From the NCBI RefSeq assembly GCF_945859705.1, contig NC_079136.1:44157989-44221988 (forward strand): a stretch of 64,000 nt of DNA. Reading direction: 5' to 3'. A program made the position numbers and the translations under genes. Shown here in pieces: positions 44,674 through 55,159 of this stretch; within the stretch, counting starts at the first letter, position 1, and every line of letters begins with the position of its first letter. This DNA is from Episyrphus balteatus. Lineage: Eukaryota; Arthropoda; Insecta; Diptera; Syrphidae. The notes under the pieces are model-generated. The model saw only the letters and a program-made list of their open reading frames with translations. It did not search any database and was not told the DNA's origin.

Positions 44674-47600
44674 GGCCCTATTTCATAAAACTACAAGACT
44701 AATAATTATTTGTGAATTTACTTGTAGCTTGTAAATTATCAGCAAATTTCTGTTTCATAAAGACTAATAACTACAAGTATCGTAGACTTGTAGCTACAAG
44801 TAAAATTTACAAGTGCGGCGAATATTTCTGTTTCATAAAAGTACCTATCTGAAAATTTTTTATTTGCGATAGACTTGTAACTACAAGCGATTTTTCTACA
44901 AGAGAAGAAAGACTTGTAAAAAAAAGTATGGTGTCTAACGTCGGGTCTTTTGGGCTTTGAATGTATTTCATACAAATAATGTTATATCACTTAAATAGAA
45001 TTAAAATGTTAAAGCATTATAATCAAGAGTTCACAGCAATTTTTGGGTGTCATTGATAGAAAGAAATGTACTTGTTTTGTTGTTCCTTAATGAAGCGCTA
45101 ATGTACTTTATTTGGTAGTTAAAGTTCAATAACAATTCAGTCTTTTTATTTGTTGTGATACCAAAAGTAGTTGGCAGTTGGCACTACAATTAATATATTT
45201 TTTTTCTAATTGTCAAAAAGACTTGACTTTGAAATCTTTATGTATTTATCTTTCTGCAATATTCACTCAAAATAGAAGCTTTCGATTGTAGGTATTTGCG
45301 GTTTAAAGGATAAAACAACTTGAACTTAACTTTTTAAAAGGTAAAGTAAGAAGGATTCAACGTTTTTATTGAATCTCAATAAATTAAAAATACTGCACTT
45401 GGATTCCTATATGCCCCCACTAAAGAGACTGCAACGCTTGCAGATCTCATGCATACAATTCAAAGATCCTTCCAAAAATACCAATAATTTTACAAAAATT
45501 ATAGTGGCCTCTTAGTTTATTTTAATGTTTCGTAACTTCTAACATCCTTTCTTTTTATTTTTCTTATATTCCCTCTAAAACGCATACATCCCATATAAAA
45601 TTGAGAGATATGGCATTGCAATTTTATTGATAATGCATTTATCGATTTTTATTAAATTTGGCGTACTACACTGAACCAAATTTCATCATTTTTAGTGTAT
45701 ATATTTTGGCAAAATTAGACAACAAAAAAATGGATTCTCAATTACTTAAAAATAATGCTTTGTTATTGCACTTGAATTTCCATATAACCTAAATATAGAG
45801 ACTACAAGACTTGGACATCTGAAACATAAAATTTAAGATCTTTACAAAAACATAGTTTCATTAGTTTTTGAGTTACGTTGCACGGCGCACACTGGGGATT
45901 TTGCGGAAAAAAGTCCAAAATTTAAAGTTCCTCGGAGAATATTTCAATAGTTTTTCTAAATTCTAGAATAAAATCTGAATCAAAATCAGAAAGAATTACT
46001 AAAATCGGACTTGTAGTTTACTTTTTACAGCTTTGTAAAGGGACAAGTTGTTGAAAGTATAAAAAACGAAGTGAAAATACCCTCAAATTAAAGCTGTGTA
46101 ATTTTTTTTAGCTTGAGCCGACTCATACACTTTTATTTTTCCGTAAAGAAGCCATCGTTTGTCTATTGTAAATCGAAGAAATTATTAATTTTAAAGATGT
46201 TAATTATTTTATATAATTATTTAAAGAAAAGAGAAAAAAATGGCTTGATTTTTTCATATTTTTGTATATATTATTTTAGCTACACTTACCTACAGTTAGA
46301 GACTATTAAAAACTTTTTCCTTATGAAATTCCCTTTCGATGAAGGCCAAATTTGGGTGCCACCAGGTGCCACTGCGTTTTTTATTGGCAATTGAAAACTT
46401 CATTTGGTCGCAAAAATCATTTTCTTAAAAATTACTTAAAATAACAAAAAAAAAAATATTAAAAATCAATGGTAAAACTTACAGTTATAAATGATACTTT
46501 TTTTAAAAGCCAAAATATTAGGCTTAATTTGAGCTTTTAAGTTAAGATCTTTAAGTGAATTGTTTTTAAAATAATCGATTTCAAAGTCAAAATTTTGAAA
46601 AAAAAAATAAAAAAAACATATCCAATACTATTTTTGACAAGGCTGGGGATTTGAATTCAATTTGAATGATAAAAAACACTGCCTTAATTAATTTATTACC
46701 AAACACTGAAAACCATATGTTTCTATGCCTTCTAGTTTTCGAGAAAATTGAAAAGTAAAAAATCTCCTTTTTGTCAGATTTTTGTTTTTTTGGCTGCAAG
46801 CTTGAAATTCTTATCCGAAAGACAAAAAGACAAATATAGAAAATAAAATTAATTCGTAACACATTTTTTTAACAAATCTATGTACTACAATAAAATTACA
46901 TTTGATTTTTTGAACTTGGCTCAGAAAAATTAATTTTCGTTATATGTAACTGAAATGTATGTATATACCTATTGAAAACTATTCAAATTAAAAACGAGTG
47001 AAAAGGGATTATGCGTCTTATTATTATACATTTTATTAATATTGGGAATTTTAAGCATTTCATGCGAAGATCCAAGCAGAAATTGAAATTATAATTGAAA
47101 AATACAGATCATCTGACCCCTTCCTTTATTAAGAAGAATCAGAGTCATTTAATTGAGGAAAAAATGGCTCTCTTAAAAGAATAAACTTTTAAAAAATTTG
47201 TATAAAACATGAAAAAAGTGTTTTTTTTTTTTAAATAATTTTTAACTATAATTTGGGTTTTTTATTTTGCGTGGACGTGGACCTCGACAACAGTACCTAC
47301 TATGAGTTATTCTTTTCTATTTAATGTATTTAAAATCGGTGAGGTGGTTCCAATAATACAAAAAAATTAAAAAAAAAAATGCTATAAGTAGGTACAAGTA
47401 AATTGAGAATCGGAATTCTTTATTACTTTCACAAATTTTTTTAAAAGGGCGTGGCAGTGGGCGGAAATGAATAATAATAATTTCTTACGACGAAAACTGT
47501 CATCCCTGAAAATTTCATCCAAATCTATTCAGTGGTTCAGTTTTTATTTAATTTTTTCCGCACTCCCATACAAATTTCCAAAGTGTGCGGCGCGGGAAAA

Positions 47601-48380
47601 ATGCGTTTCGAGAAAATTGCGTTTAAGTTTTTCGTTACCTACTGCATTAGATTTGGAGGGCATGGGTATGAAGACTATCTAGGAACTTTTGATGATTCAT
47701 ATAACGCTAAGACCACTGAAAATAGTTTTTTAGATGGTAAAGAAATTTTTAAACAAAAAGTGCAAAAAGTACCCGAGAGATTTCCACCCCTTAACGCGGA
47801 AAAATAATGAAGATTAAGTTTGGTTTTTTATCCTTAAAGATTAATTTACTTATAGATAAATATTAAGTTCATTTACGAGTTTAAGCTTTTTTGAAGAGAG
47901 TTGCAATAGTTGTAATATTTAGTGCATCAATGTTTTAGTTCAAAGTAATTTCACATTTTGCAACTGTAATTCATCTTTAAAACTCTATTTCATTTCTTTT
48001 TTTTCAAGAACATAGATTTTTCTATAGTCTATTATTTAAACTAAATGTTAAGACCATAATCTACCGAAAACCAACCTTTAAAAATCAAGCTTTTAGCTTT
48101 TAAAGCCAATAATGTTCATTATATTTCTATTCACAAATATTCCTCATAATATTTCGTCTCTCGCTGCTGCTACAGAGGGTTCGAATATTTGTTTATTATT
48201 TGTTTATTTTTGTTACCCTAGTTACACTTGTAGTTTTTTTAGAAGCAAAATAGTTTGAATTCGCCAGACTACAAATAAATGAAAATTTTTATGAAACAGA
48301 AAACTACAACTCCATACTTTATTTGTGCTTGTAACTACAAGTCTACAAGTACAACACTAATAGTTTTATGAAATAGGGCC
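44674..48380. mobile_element. 3.7 kb TIR element (GGCCCTATTTCATAAAACTA ends)
   Basis: GGCCCTATTTCATAAAACTA at 44674 is matched in reverse at 48361-48380. CTG flanks each end (44671-44673 and 48381-48383), a possible 3 bp TSD. Subterminal regions carry multiple CTTGTAG / CTACAAG motifs on both sides. The interior (45000-48000) has no recognisable transposase; open frames at 46113-46394 and 47532-47807 lack domains. An old direct duplication links about 45390-45540 with 45765-45880. GG-start and a 3 bp TSD hint at PIF/Harbinger, but CTG is not the usual TWA. Confidence 0.6.
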
Positions 48381-48383
48381 CTG

Positions 48384-49534
48384 GAAGCCTGGTACCTAGA
48401 CACTATTCTCAAACGATAGAACAACCTACTATCAAACAAATAAATCGTGTGCTACCGCATTGAGGCACGCATCCAACATCTTCAAAGTGAATACTTTTCG
48501 GCAAGCAAGCGTTAGTTCTGAACATTTATGCTGATTGCGTCTCGTATTTTCTAAAACCTACAAGAAGTAACTCCATAATCGAAAAAAAAAAAAAATAATA
48601 GTTCGTATATTCCCCTTTATTCCATATCGTTTTTCCCCGATGACTGTGAGCCAGTTTCGTAGTGCTCCGGGAGTCCTTTTCTCATTCAAGGTTTTCGCCC
48701 ATAAAAAGAGAGTGAACAAACATATACATTCAATTTTTTTTTAATTTTAAAAGCCTTAAAATTTTATCATTTCTATCTAAAGATCTAAAGTCCGCCCGAC
48801 GAAGTCTTGCATTTATATTTAATGTAAATTTCTTCAAAGTTAAGTAATTTTTAACTTAATATCTTTCCAAGATTTGAAAGCCCTTCATATTTCTTTCGAA
48901 TGCAAATCATGTCCTTTATATTACCTACTATATGTAATTACAATCAAACGCAAAACCATCTCTACCTGGATGAATATGTTTGTTTTTCCATTAAGTGGTT
49001 GTCAGAGGAGACTCAAAAACTCATTAAAATTCGTTCAAGAACTTCTCGAATGTGTGGTATAGTGTATAGAGTCGTTGTTGTGCAAAGTGAAAAGAAAATT
49101 CTTTCACATACAAAAAAAAAATAAAGAACAAAATTAAATAAAATTGCCTGTGTGTCAACATGCTGTAGGTTTTTTTAATGGATTGCTGAAATGCTGAAGC
49201 ATATCTAATGACATTTTGATGAAATGCAGCGCTACAAAGGAAATTATGTTCTTGCAAAGAAAATTAAGTTTAAAAACTCAGAAATTAGAAAAAAGGTTGT
49301 TAGAAGTGTGATTCTAATTCGAAATGCATTGAGTTGCTTTTGAAACTTTTCTTAAATTAAAAACTGTTGCTAGGAAACTTAATTTAGACGTTGACTGTGT
49401 CATCTCATTCGGAAGGGATTTTCGGTATTCCATATATTTAATTGCATAACAACGTTCACGAAATGAATCATCATAATTCATATATGATACATGATTTTGA
49501 GATATGTCTTTAGGCAAAAAAAAAAGAAAAAACG
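48384..49534. other. Mixed-composition stretch, possibly single-copy host DNA
   Basis: Balanced-composition phrases such as 'gatgactgtgagccagtttc' suggest non-repeat DNA, but no exon with splice sites could be defended; the open frames at 48874-49124 overlap in different frames and have no domain. Confidence 0.45.
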
Positions 49535-50408
49535 AATCACAACAAAAACATTACTGTTAAAAAAGAGCCAAGTTCTATTATGTTGAAGTTATGCTAGCAC
49601 AAAAAGTACTGAAAAGTTCTCTTGACAATTTTTCTTTAAATTACCGATTTTTAAAGCTATTTGAAAAATTGCCAAGTAAACAATCAACATTTTATGTATA
49701 CAAATTTAAAGCCAAGCTTTAGAACTTGGTACACTTTTACATTTTAGTACTTTTTGTTCTAGCATAACTTCAACATAGGAGAACTTGGCTCCTTTTTTAA
49801 CAGTAATGTTTTTGTTGTGATTTCACTACTTTTTGCAAGGTATTGCTCAGAGAAAATGGGCGGTTACCACGACCCTTGTCTAAAATTGTCAAGTTTTAAA
49901 TTTTTTCTTTTGTATAAACTACCAGCTCTAACATTCTACCAAATTTCAAGGTTCTACGATAGTCAGAAGTGCTCTATAATATTTTATGAAAATTCAGCGG
50001 AAATGGGCGGATGCCACGCCCCCTGAATTGAAAACCTCAAGTTTTCGATTTTTTCCTTTGTATACACCACAAACCCTATCACCGTGTAAAATTTCAAGTT
50101 TCTACGATATCGGGAAGTTCTCCATAATTTTGATGATCTGTCAGTGAGTCAGTGAATCAGTGAGTCAGTTACGGTTTTTGCGATTTTTAAAGCCCTATAT
50201 CTCAGAAACTACTCATTGTAGGAGGCTGAAATTTTGCGAGGTGTTTGGTTTTGACCAGCTCAACAAATGTAGCGAAATTTGAAATTTCTAGCATCCTTGG
50301 TGTGGAAGTTAGAGGGGGGTCGAAAATGGCCTGAGTTGTTTCCTGTAAATAAGGGTGAAGTGCCAAAGTTGCTAGAGAACTTGGCTGGGCACTACCGTGC
50401 CCCTTGAT
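49535..50408 (+). mobile_element. Helentron/DINE-like element, copy 2 (two central repeats)
   Basis: 5' AATCACAACAAAAACATTAC at 49535. About 78 bp (49537-49615) is repeated in inverse orientation at 49744-49821, so the 5' part can fold back on itself. Two ~147 bp central units start at 49863 and 50010, followed by a CAGTGAGT tract and a 3' region nearly identical to copy 1. The hairpin GGGCACTACCGTGCCC is at 50388-50403 and the end TTGAT at 50408. Non-coding. Confidence 0.78.
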
Positions 50409-51897
50409 ACCTACTATTTGAAAATAAATGAGAGGGTGATAAGATTTTGTATAAACATTTAAAATGGGATTTGGAATAAACATAATAACGTAAGTAAACT
50501 ATATTGCTTTTGGGCTTCTGGACTCAGGAGAGTCCTTTGCATCACGCTTTTCTATCAGCATCTTCAATTTTCTGAGAATATCTATTTAAAGAGCTGGCAG
50601 CTGATTGCTTCATTTAGGTATATTATAATTTATAACTGATTCAAGAAGACCTGCAGTCAAACTTATAAAAAAAAAAAACAGTCGTGTTCCTGTTGGAGTG
50701 CAGTAATAAGGACAAATTTCCAAGAAAAGATACAGTAACGAAAAAGTTTTTTGTTTAAGAAATTATGGAACAAAACAAATTGTTAATAGGTACAACAATA
50801 CATAGATCTTTCTTTCTTCCCAGATACAAAACAGTTTAAATCAATTGGGTTTAATTTTTGCATTCTATACTACTTTGGAAGAAGGCAAAATAGATATTAT
50901 TGTGCTTCCTGGAAATTAAATTAAATGCAAGTCCTGTTTACACAGTACCTAGTTATTATATTTTTTTATTTTAAAAACAGAACAAAAAAAAGCTATGACT
51001 AAGTACCAATTTGTTTTGTTTTTGATTTGAGAAAAAAAAAACATATCTACATTCAAGCAGAAAAGGAGTGATGAGGAAAGTTAGAATTAACGGTTGTGAT
51101 ATAAAAAAGGGGCCGGGGTTGAAAAACCGTGGTTTTTACTATTTCTGACAAAAGTACCGAAAAGAACATATGTATTATAGTTTTGTATAGTTAAAAGATC
51201 TTCTGTTTTGGATTATTTCTTACATTAACTCAAGAATATTTTGAGAAAAAATTTCAAAAATTCATTTTTTTTTATATTTTTATCTCTTGCAAAAATAATT
51301 TTTTTTTTTTTTTTAATAAAAATTTTTAATTTTTCGAATAAGAAAAAAAATTAAAACATTTTGTATTTTAACGAACCTAGACCAAATACACAAGAATTTC
51401 AAAAAATACTGTATTTTCACCACAAAAACATATTAAAGCTTCGTTCAACGAACAATGGGATAGTTGTTTTTGATTAATTTTATTGCACTTATAAAGCACA
51501 GTGGTGCCTTAAGTGTTTTTGGCGCCAAAAATAATTTTCACCATTTTTATTTTCATAAAAAAATTGACTCTTTTGGAGTTGTCAACTATGTTTTAAAGTA
51601 TCTAGATATTAAAAAAAAAAAAAAAGCATTAGAAAAATTAAAATGTTCAATCAACAAAATTTTTTTTTCTTCGTTGTACCATTAATATGCTTTTATGCAA
51701 GATTTTGTCTTCAAATTCGAAAAAAAAAAAACAAATCAATGACGTTTGAAATGAAATGTTTTTGAAATATGAGAACTTCAAGATAAGTTTTTATATTTGA
51801 AACGTGACGACATGAATTTTTTTATGTTCAAACTTTTGACTTTTGTACATAGGAAACATTGTTGATAGTAAACATTGTTGATAAATAAATTTATATT
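50409..51897. other. AT-rich stretch, no gene recognised
   Basis: No domain-bearing frame or element boundary identified. Confidence 0.45.
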
Positions 51898-52156
51898 ATA
51901 TCGCACCCCCGGTGGAACAACGACGTAAGTGCAAATTTTGAATTTTCTGAGTTAAGTATGCCATAGTTCCAAGAAAAGGTATTTCCTTCCGATGAAACAA
52001 AGACCCAATTGAAAATGTTCTATTTGTATCCAGGGGGCAGAAATGTCTTTGGACCGTTACATTGTTTTCAAACGTGTTCAAAATGTTAAATCGCGTTTTC
52101 TGAAGAATCAACATTTTTGCACTTACGTCGTTGTACCACCGGAGGAGGTGCGATAT
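51898..52156. mobile_element. ~260-bp MITE-like element with GC-rich TIRs
   Basis: ATATCGCACCCCCGGTGG at 51898 pairs with 'ccaccggaggaggtgcgatat' ending at 52156; the TIRs continue through 'acaacgacgtaagtgcaa' (~40 bp, a few changes). Interior non-coding; no TSD resolved. Confidence 0.72.
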
Positions 52157-52396
52157 GAACATTTTTGAAAAAAAAACGTGCTAATTTTTTTTTTTACTTT
52201 AAAAATCGTAGCTAACTCTTTCGAACCCAAGTTATGAAAATCAATATTAAAAAAATGTTTTTTCAGTATTATCGTGTCAAAAACATCATAACTAAGAAAT
52301 ATGAATAGGAGAATGTTATTTTCCAATATAATAAATAGCAAAGTTAATGTGTTACTCTCATGTTACATGTTAGTATCATGCATTGCCTATGACCAC
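52157..52396. other. Short AT-rich spacer
   Basis: Nothing recognised. Confidence 0.4.
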
Positions 52397-53391
52397 AAAA
52401 AATAAAATGCACGACTAGGTCGCACGAACTTGCTCTTAGAGTTCAAGTTGCTTAAGTTTTTAGGACTTTTTATATAGAAACTTGGGAAATGTAGGTATAT
52501 AAAAAAAAGATCAAATAAAAAAAAATAAAATTCATTTTTCAAAAAAATAAAACAATATCTGAAATCAAATCGCCCCACAAAACAAGTACGCAGTTTTATT
52601 TGATATATTAAGGTGGATTTTTAGAAAAAAAATTTTTTAAATCGTTAGAGCCGTTTTTTAAAAAACTAATTTTTTTATAAATAATTTTTTGAAAAAAAAG
52701 TTTTAAAATAAAATTGGTATGCCATTTTGTAGAAATCACTAATCAGCATATATAAACAAAATTTCAAAAAAATCCAATGTCCCGTTTTCGAAAATTTGAT
52801 TTTTCAAAAAAAAATTTCAAATTTTTTTTAAAAATCCAAAAATTATTTCTTTCAAAATTTTATTTTTGGCTTATATTTAAACTTTAAAGTATATAAATGC
52901 TTTTGTGTAAAAAATTTCGTTGAAATACAATAAGCAGTTTTACAGAAAATCCGATTTGAAAAAAGCGGTCCTATGGCAGGTACCGTTAATAATGATTTTC
53001 AAAAAAAATTTTTTTCTTCAAAAGATAGACCTTGTTTAAAAAATAAAATTTGAATTTTTTTTACAAAATCGTTGGAGCCGTTTTCGTGAAATTAAACTTT
53101 TCCGAAATTATTGTATGACAGGAACCGTTATTTTTGGTCCAAAAAAATTAATTCCAAAAACCCCTCTGGAGAGTCTCCAAAAACTGCTACATAGCAAGTT
53201 GGGAGTCAATCGGTCCATCCGTTTAGGCTCTAGTTCCTTATACAGACAGACAGACAGACAGACTGACAGACAGACGGACAGACGGACTTCCGGGACCCAC
53301 TTCTTTTGGCATTCTCTATCATCGTAATGTCATGGAAAAATGTTATCTCAACTTTTTTTTTTTTGTACGAATGCATAACTTGATATATAGT
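52397..53391 (-). mobile_element. (GTCT)n-bearing dispersed element, copy 2 (inverted)
   Basis: Reverse-complement copy of 8249-9196 with the same ends. The tetranucleotide tract here is (CAGA)n at about 53242-53285 with CTGA and CGGA variants. Conserved blocks include the one at 53150-53240. Slightly longer than copy 1. Confidence 0.72.
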
Positions 53392-54599
53392 ACCTATATC
53401 GCAAGTAAAAAAGTCGGACAACTAAGAAAATAACTTTTTATGAAACAATAATGTATGCTACTTCTTCTAAGCCAAATAATAATTTTTATCGAAAAAACAA
53501 TACCGAGCATGGCTAAAATTTAATATTTTAATTTAAAGTTTTAATAGTTCCTAAGGACAGAATTGAACGGAATTAAAATGGGACCACATTGCAGCAACCA
53601 GCTTTCCAATACAAAAATAATTATCAAAATTGGTTCACTCAGTCCAAAGTTATGAGGTAACAAACAAAAAATACAGACGAATTGAATACCTCCTTTCTTT
53701 TGGAAGTCGGTAAAAACAAAACACTTTCTGGATTAACCGTTTTTATATCTTTTTTCAAAATTTGCAAAAAAAAAATGTGATTTTCAGTCCCTTTTTCGAT
53801 AAAAAAAAAATTAAATGTATGATATTTGACTAACTTTTTGTAATAATTACAGTAACAAGGTATTACTATCTTTCAATTAAGCCATCGAAACCTAAAAAAA
53901 TATTTAATGGAATATTTTTTACGAATTTTTAAAAGTATGAGAGTAAACACGCTGGGTCCGAAAGGGTTAATCTTTTGGTATAATTTACATTTAAAATTTT
54001 AGTTACCTCGAATGTTTTTGACATACATATTTGAGCCATACGAATACAAAAAAAAAAAAAATCTAAATTTTTTTATAACTTCATCAAATTGCTTATTTCT
54101 ATTATTTTTTACCTTTCCATTACAGAAATAGCAACAATTTTTTGTTTGCTATTGAATTTCTATTTATTATTTTATTGAATGTAGGTTATAAGCGTAAGTT
54201 TCATTTTATTTGATGTTATTTAATAAATAAGTGCATTGATAAACGGTTAGTGGGAGTAGGAGTGCAAATCCACATGAAAAAAAAAAAAATTCAAATTATT
54301 TTCAATCTGCATCGACAAAAAAAGAAATCATCCCAAAATAGCTTGAATTATTTGGTAAAATGGTTCATAATGGTCAATCATTTTACAACAAGTAATCCAG
54401 GTTTAAAAATAAATACGAAAAATATGAAAAGGTATAAATCACCTTTTCCCAAAATTTTATTGCGACTTAACAGAGCCATTACGCAGGGAATTGCAACTAC
54501 GGTTCTTTTAAATGTCACCACCATCACCATTATCAAAGAAATTATTGACGTATATTGTTTGTCTTAGTCCTTACCACTCAAACAGACTTTTTAAGAGAA
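53392..54599. other. AT-rich stretch, mostly unassigned
   Basis: A frame at 54250-54567 has no clear domain; its second half ('RLNRAITQGIA') might be the decayed upstream part of the Tc1-like remnant that follows. Confidence 0.4.
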
Positions 54600-54841
54600 A
54601 ACTACATGATACTAAGATGTTTGGACTTGTGGGTGGAATATAAAACACTTTGCTTTTCAAAAAAAATACTAAAGCTCCTTCTAATACTTTTGTTGAGACT
54701 CAAAGGTGCAATTTTGTAAAAGAGAGTCCTTTGGAATGGTCCAGATGTTATACGATTACATGTGTGTTCATGTGCCCAAAATGCCAGGCATTCAACCAGA
54801 CTTTGAACACGGAGAAGGAATCTTGATGGTTTGGTGCAGAA
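54600..54841 (+). pseudogene. Tc1/mariner-like transposase remnant, left part
   Basis: In the frame ending at about 54833, the plus strand encodes 'VHVPKMPGIQPDFEHGEGIL' and then MVWC, close in pattern to the 'HGGGSVMVWG' block of Tc1-type transposases. The catalytic residues are not identifiable and the frame is broken upstream. The homology stops where LINE-B's tail begins. Identification rests on this one motif region. Confidence 0.45.
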
Positions 54842-55159
54842 TTTAATATTATTTAATATTTATTTATTCGTATACCTAGTCTTACACAATAAGATAATTT
54901 ATCTTTTAAATTAGTATAAGATTAATTAGTTAATAAATTGATGTATTAAAAAACATTACAAATTTAACAATTTAAATAAAAAATTATGAAAAGAGATGCA
55001 AATGCAGATAACATTATTAATTCATTATGTTGTATCATAGAAAAACTTTAAATTTAAATATGTTACTATTATTACAAAGAATTCATTGTTATAATACCTA
55101 AATATAAATTAAATCATATTATCAAAGTCGGTAAGGCAAAAAAGGTAAGAATTTCATCG

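Noticed and set aside
47532..47807. 91-codon open frame with balanced codons
   Set aside because: Overlaps another frame, lies inside a non-coding TIR element and shows no family motif.
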